From Struthio camelus (Eukaryota; Chordata; Aves; Struthioniformes; Struthionidae), in assembly GCF_040807025.1 (NCBI RefSeq), contig NW_027182567.1:105001-169000 (forward strand): a stretch of DNA of 64,000 nucleotides. The letters run 5' to 3'. The position numbers and the translations under genes are program-made. Shown here in pieces: positions 1-11,215 of the stretch; position 1 is the first letter of the stretch; each line of letters starts with the position of its first letter. Under the pieces are notes generated by a model. It worked only from the letters and a program-made list of their open reading frames with translations, searched no databases and was not told the origin of the DNA.

Positions 1-3000
1 AGTACTGGTTGCTGCCTGGTAGCAGCCCTGCTCTCACTGCTGTGTCTCCCGCTGTCCCTGAGCGGGGGGACTAGCCAGAGGCTTGGCTCCAAGAGTCCCA
101 GCAGCAGCTGCAGCCTGCTGGCCACCGGCAAGCTAGGGTTGCCTGCAGAGCCAGTGCACTGTGAGCCTGCTCCCGAGCATCCTGCCTTGCCCTGGTGGCC
201 CTCTGGCCACATGCCCCATGCTGCTGCTACCCAGCACAGCGCGTGCTCCTGGCTCTCCTGGGCCACGGTGCCAGCACTGCCCCGCACCTCTCTCCAGAGC
301 CACATCCGCTGCTTAGCTAAGCAGCAGTAGTGCGGCACGCAGCGTGACATTTCTTCTCTCCTGGGTCCTTTCTGCCCCAGCTGTTTGTGAAAAACCTGCA
401 GCCTTCCGAAAGGACAGACGTCATTGTCACAGCCATCGAGGGCATGAGGAACTGCAGCACCTACAATACGGAGGTGGCTTCCCACATGCTGACCATGTTC
501 CTGCTGGACGCTTTCTCTGTGCTGGAAGATGTAAGGAGCCTGGGGCTGGCGTGCATGGGGCTCGACCCTCTGGGGCGCTGTTTCCCCGCCGAGAGCCAGT
601 GTTCTTGGGCAGCGGAGCCCCTTGGAAGGCAGCAAGGAGCGGTGGGAGTGGTGGAGAGGGAAGGAGAAGTGAGTGGGAGCTGGGGTATTGGCTGCTCTCT
701 GGGAGCAGCCTCACCGTCCGCCTTGTGTCTTCCAGGTGCCACGCATCATAAGGTGCCTCTACAGGAACGTCAAGTATGTGAGGGAGCTGTCGGCCCGGGT
801 CACCCTAAACAAGACCCTTTGCCAGCTGGCCTGCTTGGAGCCCAGCGAGGTGACCGTGAGCCTGCTGTACTGCTCGCCACTGTGCAACAGGTATGGGGCC
901 CGTCAGCCTGGACGGGCTCCAGTGGCTCATTGGCCATGGGGAGAAGGGCCCAAAGAGGGCCAGAGGCAAGCAGATGGCCAGCACACGGCTGAGGGGCAGG
1001 GCCCTGTGTCTCGCCCACCGTTTCCCAGCCCTGGTGCCTCAAGCAGGCCTTGAGGAGCCAGAGCTGAGCAAGTGTCCCTGCCTTGAGCCGCAGAGCGCAG
1101 CGGCTCTGCACGCTCCCTGCCGCGCAAGGGGCTTCAGCTTGGTCATGTGCTGCCTGCCTGGGCAGGACCCTCTTGGGGCTGCCAGGGAGGAGGGGGTGGG
1201 CAGGGGCAGGGCTGGCACACAGCTGGGGACCTCCAGGGCTGGCCCAGGCTACGGTGCTGCGGCCAAGGAAGTGCCACTGACAAGGCGCTCTGGGCCTGCA
1301 GCACTGCCGTGAGCATGTGGAAGGTGCTGATGGATAAGCCGATGCTTGCGCCGGACATGCTGCGGGAGCTGCTGAGCTTGCTGGAGGAGCGGCCACTGCG
1401 CAAGCAGTCCAGCTCCGACAGGGACAACAACTGCATCCTTCCGCTGGCCGTGAGTTAGGGGACGAGGCCTCCCGTGCCCCCAGGCTGGTGCCTGCCTCCC
1501 TGGGCCCCCTCCCCCTCTCCGCTGCCCGTGTGCCCCCAAGCAGGGACCTCTCCTGGGCCCATGGCTACAACATGGCCAGCGCCAGGCCTCCGACTGTGCC
1601 AGCACACAGGGCTGCCAAGTGCTGCCTGGCCTCTCTGCACACCAACAGCCAGGCTGGCCATGCCCAGGAAATCTCCATCCGACGCTGTCCCTGCATCCGC
1701 CGACCTCGCTCAGCAGGCTGGAAAGCCAGGGTCGGGTTGGGGGCAAGGTGAGGGGCAGGAGTAGGGCTCCTGAAAAACCTGGGCAGGCAGCACGGCCTGG
1801 GACAGGGAGCCTGGCCGAGCGTGCACGCTACACGAAGCCTGCCGAGGTGATGGTCATGCTGAGGCAGGAAGGCTCACTGTGTACAACCAGGAGCTGAGGC
1901 CCAAGAGCCTGCGGGCGCTGGCCCTGGTCAGGCAGCCAGGCTGAGGCCTCCACCTGCATTTCCCATGCTCCAAGGCTGTGCTCGAGCCTCCCACCTGGAG
2001 GGCTGTGGAAGCATGCCGGGGACTGCTCGGGAGTGAGAGGTGTGACTGGGTGTTTTCTGCAGGCAACGAGGGCACTGTGTGAGATCATCCGGGAGCCCGT
2101 CTGCCCAGAGGCGGTGAAGGCGTTTTTCCCCCAGCTCTTCCTGGCGCTGCTCTTGCAGATGGTCTTCACAGCAGAGTTCAGCCACCAGGAAGCAAATATC
2201 TTCTTGAGGGAATGCCAACGGGATGAGTCCCGTCCCACCAGCCACGTCAGGTGCTCGATCCCGCTCGCCCTGTCTCTGCACTGCACCTGGAGGCAGGGCC
2301 AGGCTGCCAGTGTGACCTGGGCTTTGCTCTGCATGCAGGTGCGCCGTGCAGGCCATGAAAAGTCTGCTGCGCTGCGCCCACTATGAGACCGTAGCCGTGG
2401 CTGTTGAGAGGAAGGGCGGCTGGGACCTATTTCTGCATGCGGACACCTCCCAGAAGGGAGTGGTGGTGCTGGCCAGGTAGAGCCCTTTCCGGCCTGCTCT
2501 GGCCCAGCACCTCTTCCCTGGCTGTGGGGTGTGCCACCCCATGTGCTTCTTGGTGGGGCAGGGGGAACGCCACTTCTCCAAGAAAGAGGCTGCAGCCTCA
2601 GCCCTTGTGGCAAGGGCTCGCCCAGCAGAAGGGCCCTGGGAGCTGCCATGCTGCCCAGCTTGGAGAGCTGCTGGGGGAGCAGGTGGTGTTAGGAGCTGTG
2701 GGAGAGGGTCATGTGCAGGAGAACCTGGGGAGGGCCCAGGGGCACAGGAATCCAAAGCGGGCAGGAGAGGGGATGTGTGGGCAGGCCATGCCGCCTGGGC
2801 AGGAAGGCTGTTTCTCCGGTCTCCCACCAAAAGGAACGTAATGATGCCTGACGCTGACTTTCTAATGGCAAGGTGTGGTAGGGCAAGAGCAGTGCTCCAT
2901 GAGCAAATGCCGCTGGCTGCAGGAGCTGCGTGCCAAGCAGAGCGATGCCAGAGGAGGTTTGCCTGCTCGGCTGAGGCCCAACACTGCCTTCTTGCCTCTG

Positions 3001-6000
3001 ACAGAGCAATGAGGGGGGCTGCCAGTCACCTGCGTCGCTGGATCTTCCGCCAGCTGGCAAGGCTGCTGAGGAGGGAGGACCAGTTTCATCAGCTGCCCGT
3101 CATGGCTTTCTTTGTCGAGGTGGGCCTCATGGCAAGCAGTGCCTCTCTGGAGGGGCCTCTAAATGCTGTGCTCGCTTGTGCACATGCGTGTGGGGTGATG
3201 CTGGTGAATGGAGCTGGGGCAATGCATACGCTCCTGTTAGTAGCCCCGGCCTTGGCTCGTTTCTGCTGGGCGACCACTCGTAAGCACTTGTATTTCGTGC
3301 CTGCTTTGTGGCAGCTCTCTGTGTTCAATTGCTCCTCCAAGGGATGAGAACAAGAGGCTGCGGAGGGTTCAGGGGACGGGAGGAGGAGGCGAGCAGTGTG
3401 TGCAGTGTGCCGTGAGGCGCAGGGCTGGGAGCAGGGCCCAGGGGTGTCTGCACAATGCCTGCTGTGTTTGGGCTGAGCTTTGTGAGGGCCTGGTGCCCTT
3501 GCCGTGGATGGTGGGTGGGACGGAGAGCTGCACGCTGCGGGCAGTGCTGCCGGCTGTGCCAGTCTTTCAGTGCTGTGCCCATTTCAGCTGCTGGAATGCC
3601 CTGACCTTGCCGACATGGATGAGGAGGTCCTGCCACTCGTCCAGGGTTATGCGCAGAGTGAGAGCCTGGAGATGCGCAGACTGGCGTTCAGAGGCCTCGT
3701 GGCCCTGTTGAATAGACCCAAGATGGTGAGGAGGGGGGCAGGCGGGTGAAGCCATGCTGGCAGCCTGGGGCTTGACAGGAGACACTGGGTCAGAGAGTGG
3801 CTTGGACTTGGCTGGCAATCCGGAGGTGTGGTAGCTGCTCCCAAGTCTCCGCTGCCCCATTCATCTGCCCCGAGTGTCATGCCAGGCCCTTGGCCGTGCT
3901 GCACAAGGAGAAAGGCACCAGTGCCCAGCGGGAAGATCTGGGAGAGGGACAATGAGCACAGGGCCGGGCTAAGGCAGCCAGGTGCTCCTGGGCCTTGAGG
4001 CAGCAGCTTTGCTCCCTACAGAGGCCAGTGCATGCTGAGGGCCCCCTTGGAGATCTGTGCCCTGCACTGCAGCCTCTGTGCCCAAGGCCTGCGTGTGTGC
4101 AGAGCCCTGGCCCTGGCCACTGAGCCCTAATGGGAAAAGAGCAGGCAGAGCACTTTTGGGCGGGCGGTGGGGGGGGGGGGTCTGGCCTTGCTTCCCACAA
4201 AGAAAGTTGTGTGTTTCCCACAGAAAAGGAGAATGCAGAGCCTGCTCCCAGACAGCATGGAGTGGCTGCAGGATGCTTGCAGGGAAGTGCGTGTGGGAAG
4301 CCTGATGCTGCTGAGAAACATCCTCAGCTACCTGGAACAGAAGGGCTCCAACCCGATTGTTCTGCAGCTGGCCGAGAAGCTTCTGCCTCGCTTTGATGAC
4401 GTAAGGCTGATGGGAGAGCCGGGGCTCTGCTGGTGTGTCCGGGGGGTCCGTATGCGTGGTCTGGGTGCTGTGTGCCCCTCTGCATACGTGCCTGTTGGCA
4501 CGTCCCCGCACAGGCCCTGCTGTATGTCAGGAAACCTTTTGCCCTGTGGTTCTCAGCCCATGCCCTGTGCTGGCCTTGGTGTCCAGGGCTGTGGGAGTAG
4601 AGCAAACCAGCCCCCTGTCTGCTCTCGGCTGCTGCGTCTCGTGCTTGACTGCGTGCGGCGCTTGCCGTGGCCTGGGGCAGCGATGAGCAGAGAGGTAGGA
4701 GCAGGCTAGAGAGCGAGGGAGAGGCCGTGCCGCGGGGCTGTCCCTTTCTGTCCTCTTGTTGTGTGCGGGGGCCCTGATGGAGGCCTCGGGAAATCCAAGA
4801 AGCTCCCTCCAGAGGGAGCGGGAGACAGAGCCCAGGGAGGCTTGTCGTGCTGCTGCCGACAACCCTCATTGTCCAGGCTGCCTCAGCAGAGGCTTGTCCT
4901 CAGCTCCGACCTCTGGCCGGGCTGGGGGACAGTTGTGCCCGGAGAGGACGAGGCCTTGCAACGGCAAACGCTCTTGTCGGGCCCCGTTCCTGGAGTCGTT
5001 GCTGAGGCCTCCCCTCCTCTCCTCCCTGCCTGCAGGAAGACAGCAGAGTGCGAGAGCTCTCCATGCTCCTCTTCAAAGACCTGCTGGAGATTGTGGTGGG
5101 GAAGAACAAACGGAACCTGAAGCAGCATGCACAGAGGAGCCTGGTGCCGCTCTTCCTCCACATGAGTGACAAGGTGCAGAGAGTGGCCCAGGTAGGGAGC
5201 AGTGTTTTGGGGAAGCAATGCTGACATGCCGTGGGTGGAGGTGAGCAGCAAGGCAAGGGCTGCTGCCAAGTGTGCCTTGGAACGCATGGCAGCATGAGGT
5301 GCAGCTTCCTGTGTGCCGAAGGACAAGGCAGAGCTGCCTCTGCCTTCAGGGAGGGCCAGACCTAGTGGCACGCTGCGTCGTGCCATTTGGGGCTGGGAAA
5401 GGCTGGGAGCCTTGCCAAGACGAGGGGGACCCAGGGTGTCCTGCCGTGGCTGCGGTGGCATCTCCTGGTCTCTGTTGCTCTGCAGGCCTCTCAGGAAGCC
5501 CTGGTGAGCGCTGCACAGTTCCTCAAGTGGGAGGAGCTCAAGCAGCTGGCCAGAAGAGCGGAGACGTGGAAGATCGGGGAGTGCGTGGTAAGGACGTGGC
5601 CAAAGCCCCCGGGGCCGCGGCGGGATGAGGCCTGCCGCCATGGCCAGTGGGCAGGGTGCACAGCTGTGCCCCTCACGCACTGCTGCAGCCCAGAGCCCTC
5701 TACTCTAAGTGCCCGCTGGGGTGCTGAAGGGGCCCCTGGCCTGGCTGGGCCTTGGCAGAAGCATGGCGGGGATCTCAGCACCCGCAGGCCCCGCTCTGCC
5801 CTCTGCTCCCTCTGAACCTGTCTACCAGCCAGCTTCTAGCTGGGAGGCGTGGACAGGAAGGAAGAGGAGGCCGGAGCTGGGAGGAGGGACAGGCCTGGCC
5901 TTCTGGGGAGGCTCGGTGCCAACCCCCTGTCCTTGTGCTGTCTGCAGCTGCTGAGGGACAGGAGCAGAGCGGAGCAACACCTGCGCCAGAGCCTGCCATA

Positions 6001-6807
6001 CCTGGAGAACCCGGACGCATCCTTGCGGGAGGCAGCTGTGAGGTTCATTGGTGAGCCACAAGCCCAGGGCCATGCCTGCCCACCCAGACGGGCACACAGG
6101 AGGGTCTTCAGTCCCTCCCACCGTCCCTGGGTCCTGCACCGTGGGGACGGGGCTGGGGCCAGCCTTGCCCAAGGGGAGCAGGCTGCATGGCCAAGCTGGC
6201 AAGGCCAGATGGGAGCTGTGCTGCTGGGGGCTTGCTGGGGAGTATGAGGGGTGAGCGGAGGTGTTTGCCTAGGGCTCATCGGGCAGCAAGTGAAGAAGCG
6301 GAGGAAGGAGAAGGTGCAGGAGCTGTGCACTGGTGAGTGAGAGCAGCGCTGTGTCAGGCAGCCCTGGCAGGGAGGAGGGAGGAGGCTGGGAAGTGAGCTG
6401 CAGTTCACTGGCCTGCCCCAGGTGAGGAAGGCTCTGTGTCCCTATGTGGGGGAGAGCAGGGGGTATTTGGGGCGCATCTGGGGCTTGGCCGACTTGCAAG
6501 TGCCAGCTGATCCATTTGTCCTACCTGCTGCCTCCTCCGCATGGGAAGAGCTGAGTGGGGCTGGCCCTGCCTGGGGGGGGATTCCTGGGATCTCTGCAAA
6601 GGTGGGAGTCTGTTCTCAGCTCGGTGCCTTTCTCTCGCAGCCCTCCAGCCCCTGGAAAATGATGCGGAACCTTTAGTCCGTTGCCTGGTGTCACAGACCA
6701 TCATGAACCTGAGGGTGCCAAGGAGAACATCAAGATTCCACCTCGGAGCACTGTGTCCCTGGCTCCCGAGAGCGTGGGCGAGGTGGCACCCTCCCGCCAG
6801 GACGTGA
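1..6807 (+). CDS. MROH-like: MROH-like gene copy A, 3' part (coding exons 10-22)
   Basis: Window-truncated copy of the array gene. Coding exons lie at 381-530, 736-890, 1302-1449, 2063-2250, 2339-2476, 3005-3119, 3588-3725, 4224-4400, 5036-5191, 5486-5587, 5948-6050, 6273-6332 and 6641-6807. All introns are GT-AG and the phases join without a break to TGA at 6805-6807. This part encodes residues 354-951 of the 951-residue model, including the best HEAT-like region (residues about 757-925) with recurring amphipathic helices. The closing helix contains SLPYLENPDASLREAAVRF, followed by a basic KKRRKEK linker. The larger introns (531-735, 891-1301, 1450-2062, 2477-3004, 3120-3587, 3726-4223, 4401-5035, 5192-5485, 5588-5947) hold nothing else I recognise. 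The exact MROH paralogue is not resolved. Confidence 0.85.
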
Positions 6808-7363
6808 CTCTGTTTGAGCAGAGCTGACGCAGCTGTGCCAATGCCATGGTGCTGCACACCACGGACACACGCAAGTGTGCTGGAAGGTCTGGCTCATTGC
6901 TGGCATCTCCCGCAGCCCCAGGACAGCTCGACTCCTCAAGCACAGCCCCTGTTGTGCTACCGCTTCATGGCTTTGTTGGGCTTCCCGCAAAGATACAGCC
7001 CCGTTTCCTCAGCCGGAGTGAGTGTTCTTTTTTTAGGGAGCCAAAGGCAAGGGGCAAAACTTGCTGCCTGCATGAATCTGGCTTGTCCTGGGGGGGACGG
7101 GGTGTCCACTCGTTCCAATATGCCAGGCCAGCGTAGAGCGGCCTGACACACTTTGGTTTTGCTGCAAAGCGTCAACTGCTCTGCTGGCCCACAATAGCCA
7201 AGGGAAAGGGGGAGAAAAGCTTTGGCCTCCCCTGCCCTCTCCAGTCACCCCAGGGCAAGAGCAGGCCCCTGCTGTCTTCAGGGCTTGCATCTCAGGTGGA
7301 AGGGCAGAGCTGGGGTATGACATGCAGTTCTGTTTCTATCGCCACTGCCTACCCTGCGCATGC
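6808..7363 (+). other. 3' untranslated or flanking sequence of MROH copy A
   Basis: About 550 bp between the MROH stop codon and the first LTR-like sequence. I see no reading frame with family character and no AATAAA or ATTAAA here, so the transcript probably runs on into the LTR. The same stretch follows copies B (26061-26616) and C (45314-45869). Confidence 0.5.
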
Positions 7364-7830
7364 AGGCCTCAAGGCCGAACCGTCCATGAACTCCAGAATC
7401 ATTGCTGAGCATGTAACGGCCAAACCCATTAAAAGCAGCTAATAAAGATACACAGCTGGCTCATGGGGCTAAAAAGTAGACTGCAGGGGACAAGATGGGA
7501 TGCACCTGGGTTGGGGTTGACCTCGGAGGAGATAAGGGACTGTGGGAAACAAGGACGTGGCAACCAGTGTGGGCTGAAGGCCAAGACCAACCAGAAGGAG
7601 AGTAAAGAAGACTCAGTAAAGAAGATTGGGGGAGACCTTCCCTGGCAGGTGGGAAATAAAACTGTAAAGGGTCTAATTAGGCCAGAATTCCTTTGTTCAA
7701 GGTCCCTCCCTGGAGGCACCCAGCTCCAGCAGTTACTATGCTGCACCATCATTTAAAGAAATAAAATTTTGCTGCTAGATGTGCGTGAGGCTCTGCTTCT
7801 TGGAAACCTAGGATCAAAGTGTTTGCACAG
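7364..7830 (+). repeat. 5' LTR, 5'-truncated, unit 1
   Basis: Similar to the LTR at 10925 and to the reverse complement of 11216-11686, but it lacks about the first 70-80 bp. It contains AATAAA at 7760-7765, which fits the R-region poly(A) signal, and ends just before a TGG-initiated primer-binding-like sequence. The open frame at 7463-7756 is an accident of LTR sequence. The exact left border is uncertain by tens of bases. Confidence 0.7.
7441..7446 (+). terminator. Candidate poly(A) signal for MROH copy A, inside the LTR
   Basis: AATAAA here, with ATTAAA at 7428-7433 just before it, gives the first poly(A) hexamers downstream of the MROH stop at 6807. Further AATAAA copies lie at 7657-7662 and 7760-7765. 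All are within LTR-derived sequence. Use by the MROH transcript is inferred. Confidence 0.4.
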
Positions 7831-7835
7831 CACTT

Positions 7836-7853
7836 TGGCACCCCAGATGGCAG
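7836..7853 (+). other. Primer-binding-site-like sequence, unit 1
   Basis: TGGCACCCCAGATGGCAG lies just after the LTR end. It begins with the TGG expected to pair with the CCA end of a tRNA primer. I cannot assign the tRNA. The copies in units 2 and 3 are at 27089 and 46342. Confidence 0.4.
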
Positions 7854-7983
7854 TGTAGCCAACCACCATTGGACCCTCTTGGCTCCAAACATCCAAATTT
7901 AGAAAAGGAAGAGGAAAAAAAGGAGAAAAAAGCCGTTACAGTCAAATCGATCCCTAGCTAGTTAGCTGTCCCTTTATGTCAGG

Positions 7984-9412
7984 ATGATTGTCCATCTTAC
8001 AATTAATGTGGGGGTTAACCCAAGGAAGGATCCTTCGATTCTAAGAAATGTGCTCTGCTACAGCTTATATTGGAAGATGAAAAGCCTCACTGAATGGATT
8101 ATTGGTATGTGTGGGATAATTGGATGTGGGACCGGCGAGATCCAAGGAGGACAAACGGCACCCTCTGTAAAACTACTCTTGCTGCAGCAGATATAGGTGT
8201 CCCAAATAACGCCCCAGGAGCTACTGCTCCGCCTTACACTCCTCCGGTGGTGCCTCCTGAAGATCTGTCTATCTGTCCCTCTCCTCCTCTTACTCAGACT
8301 TCCCCTCCTCCCGTGGCAGGACTCCATCCTATGGTTGCTAATGTTTTACCTAATGCAGCAGCATTACAACCGAGTGCAGCGGTTGGGGGAGCTAACCCCC
8401 CTCACGTGGTACTGCATGTATTTACTGGCCAACCCTGGAGTCCGAGTGATTGAGCATTGTGGGCAAGCAAAATGCCCAGGTTGAGGGAGGATGCGGAAAG
8501 GAGCGCTCAGCTGTTTTCTAATATATATGCACTGGGTATAATCCAAACTGGCGGGATACCCAAGTACTCTTGAGAGAGTTGTTCTGACCAAACTGGCGGG
8601 ATACCCAAGTACTCTTGAGAGAGTTGTTCTGACCAAACGAGCGAGATGATAAAATAGTTAATAAAGAGGCAAAGTTTGTACAACAGACTGGGGGAAACAC
8701 AAATCGTTAGCCAGCAAACGATCCAAATTGGGATTACAATAACGCAGGGGACAGAGTCGCTTGCCAGACAGGACTCCGGAACTCGGTAGAAGCTATTAGA
8801 GCATGTAGCAAACTAGGAGTGGATTGGACTAGAGTGCAGGAGCGTAGACAGAGCTTGGACAAAGAGGCCAGGGATTTTGGGGGACGACTAGGGCAAGCCT
8901 TGTTGAACTATGGGGGAAGGACTTTCCAGAATTGGAATGATGCACTAGCCATTAGTGTCTTTGTCCATCAGGCCGCTCCGGATAGCCCAAAAGAGTTGAA
9001 GGAGCACATGCCAGGGTGGCAAGGAGAAACTTCACAAAGGATTTTAAGCGTGGCAGTATTGGTCTATGACGGGAGAGAGGAGAAACAGCAAGGGAAGCAA
9101 GCAAAGGAACGGAAGAAGGAAAACCAAGAAGAGGCTAATCTCTTAGCAGCAGCTTCAGGACGGAACTTGCAAATTAGAGGAAGGGGTAGAGGAAGAGACA
9201 GAGGAGGCCGAGGAAGGCTAGGGCAATGCCAAGGGCAAGGACGAGAAGGGGACAGGAGAAGACGGGGAGACAGTGAGGGACCGGAATGTTATTTCTGTGG
9301 CAATGTAGGACGTATGCAGAGAGAATGTCCCCTTTGTCCAAGAAGGCCCCCAGGAGTAAGGAGCCCCCAGGGAAGCGGATCAGCTTGGGAGGGTGGACAG
9401 TATTCACAATGA
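7984..9412 (+). pseudogene. gag: Broken retroviral gag, unit 1
   Basis: Remnant of a gammaretrovirus-type Gag polyprotein, spread over at least two frames. A proline-rich segment (PPYTPPVVPPEDLS style) runs to TGA at 8451-8453. The capsid continues in another frame, so there is a frameshift between about 8454 and 8543. In the capsid frame there are stops at 8585-8587, 8630-8632 and 8708-8710. From 8711 to 9412 the frame is open and covers the C-terminal capsid, an Arg/Gly-rich linker and one zinc knuckle whose expected His is Arg (C-x2-C-x4-R-x4-C near 9290-9335). The matrix part upstream of 8094 is poorly preserved. It is not functional as Gag. Confidence 0.75.
8543..8632 (+). repeat. Perfect 45-bp tandem duplication in gag, unit 1
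   Basis: Two perfect 45-bp copies (8543-8587 and 8588-8632), followed by the first six bases of a third. The length is a multiple of three, so the frame is kept. Each copy carries the same TGA in the capsid frame, so the stop arose before the duplication. Confidence 0.95.
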
Positions 9413-9939
9413 CTAGAGACAGGGGAATCCAGAAACTCTGAGGAGAGAGAAATGTTTAGCATATTGTGTACATCTTCGAGATGCTGTCTCTTAGGGAGAT
9501 ACCTGCTTTTTCAAGAGCTGCAGACAAACTTCCAAAAGAGCAGTACCATCTTCATGTTTGCTTAACAGAAGGATTATCCTAGTTAAGGCGGGCTTATCTC
9601 CTTCAGTGTTCTGCCTTCAATAACTAAAAATGGTAACATAACTTCTTGTTTGTCATAATGCACTATTGGGAACGGGATTACAATCGAAAAAGAGGAATGC
9701 CTATACTTTGTGCTTCACGAATTAGTGCCCGGCTGCAAAAGCACAGCTGCATCTCTGTTCTTGAGTCTCCAAACCAAATCCGTGCAGTAAGGCTTTCTTA
9801 ACAACCCAGCAACACCTGGGCGCCTTTTCAAGTGACTTGTGATTTGTGGCATAATGATTAAAGCTTTTGCTTCTCTCTATTTGGTTTTCTGAAACATTAA
9901 TTTGTAATTTAACTCGATTGCCTTGTCTGATGTGTTTGT
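9413..9939 (+). other. Retroviral interior with no recognisable pol, unit 1
   Basis: About 530 bp between gag and the env-like remnant, where several kilobases of pol would be expected. No protease, reverse transcriptase or integrase motif is visible in any frame. The stretch is AT-rich and stop-rich, consistent with a large deletion plus decay. The same stretch occurs at 28666-29192 and 47919-48448. Confidence 0.5.
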
Positions 9940-10302
9940 ATGAGAACCCTTTGTCATTTTATAATCATAAATACTATTGCTGTAGCTGCAAGCAATCACC
10001 CAAAGATTTCTATCTGTAACTTTACTGGGATCCTGGGATGCAACTGGAATTCCTCAGCTCCTATTACATCTCAACAGCAGCTGCAGTCCAATTCTACACT
10101 AAACCAGTACAAAAGAAAAATCAAAAGAACATCAACTCTTTTTGAATGGTCACTAACAGCAACAGGAATTTTTAACCTTCACCCGGTAGTGATATTGCTA
10201 GCATCAACATTGTTCTCTTTACTGCTCATAATCCTCCTACACCTCTGTGTGTGTGGTAGTTATTGCGAAAGACACAAGCCCTGCTGTTATATACTGAATT
10301 AA
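9940..10302 (+). pseudogene. Env-like transmembrane remnant, unit 1
   Basis: Open frame of 120 codons with NxS/T sites (NFT, NSS, NST), a basic patch (KRKIKR), then a hydrophobic stretch of about 24 residues (around VVILLASTLFSLLLIILL) and a short Cys-rich tail. The position just upstream of the 3' LTR and this anchor-plus-tail layout suggest the C-terminal end of a retroviral envelope transmembrane subunit. No fusion peptide or CX6CC motif is seen, so the identity is tentative. Confidence 0.35.
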
Positions 10303-10327
10303 TATATGCTGATCAGTAGACACTGAG

Positions 10328-10644
10328 GTCTATTTATACCACGAGGCAAGAGGCTCCTGTACGGCCACTTTGTGAGGTGGAGGGTTTGACTCTAGTTGTG
10401 GGGGGGAAGGTGGCAGGACCTTCGCCCTCCACTTTCCCAAGTGATCGACCATGACCTCGGCACATACAAACAACTAGTGGTAAAGTCACTAGCAGAAAGC
10501 CCGGCTGAGAAGTCCTCGCTGGGGAGCAAACGAGAAACTTCCTCCTGAAATTTGAAAGGTACGTGACTTCCAATATGACACACCGTGGCTAGATCACACC
10601 TGATTTGGCTAATGGTACAAATCATGGACGTAGTATAAATAGAC
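10328..10644. repeat. Segment of about 317 bp bounded by 12-bp perfect inverted repeats, unit 1
   Basis: GTCTATTTATAC at 10328-10339 is the exact reverse complement of GTATAAATAGAC at 10633-10644, and similarity continues a few bases outward. The right arm reads as a TATA box (TATAAATA), so this may be a nested LTR promoter or a small foldback element. Copies are at 29581-29897 and 48837-49153. Confidence 0.35.
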
Positions 10645-10924
10645 ATCACTCAGGACAGCCATTTGAACTCTCCTGAGGAACAACGCGCCTCTACACCGCG
10701 ATCTCCCCTCGACTGGGGACATCTCTTAAAGTTGAAAGATCCCGCACACTCCATGAACAGAGGTCAAAAAACCTATCATTTAATCTAAGGTAAACTTCAC
10801 AAAAAAAAAAAAAGGAGAAAAAGTGCCTCACATTCTCCTCTATGATGTGCACAAATACTCTACCCCAATATATGTATCCAGCAGGTGTGCTCATAGAAAC
10901 CAAGGGAGGACTGTTGGAGGAAAT

Positions 10925-11215
10925 TGTAGCCGATTTAGCTTCCGCTTCGCATAAGTCTCACTCTTGCTTAGCATCAGTGCCTAAAGTAGATGAAGCCTGC
11001 AGGCCTCAAGGCTGAACTGTCCTTGAACTCCAGAAACATTGCGAAGGATGTGACGTTGCCAGTGCTGTAACTGCCAAACCAGTTAAAACTAGCTGACAAA
11101 GATACAAAACTAGCTCATGAGGCTACAAAGTAGACTGCAGGAGACAAGATGGGATGCACGTGGGTTGGGGTTGACCTTGGAGGAGATAAGGGCCTGGGAG
11201 AAACAAGGACATGGC
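10925..11215 (+). repeat. 3' LTR, truncated at its 3' end, unit 1
   Basis: Starts with TGTAGCCGATTTAGC after a purine-rich tract and matches the first LTR from about 10995 on. It lacks the distal U3/R/U5 part because it abuts the inverted LTR at about 11216. Confidence 0.7.

Noticed and set aside
2529-3347. 272-codon plus-strand frame as a separate gene
   Set aside because: It is intron read-through around MROH coding exon 15 (3005-3119). Only that part shows family character and it has proper splice borders.
6641-6826. Alternative frame for the last MROH exon ending at TGA 6824-6826
   Set aside because: The phase carried from the previous exon leads to the stop at 6805-6807, and that frame continues the family-like helix and tail. 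The other frame would need a frameshift.
7463-7756. 97-codon plus-strand frame and its look-alike on the minus strand at 11123-11515
   Set aside because: The two translations resemble each other only because both read across LTR copies in opposite orientation. LTRs do not encode proteins in this virus class.
10801-10815. A-rich run as the tail of a LINE or processed pseudogene
   Set aside because: The upstream sequence shows no reverse transcriptase or processed-gene similarity, and no target-site duplication was visible.
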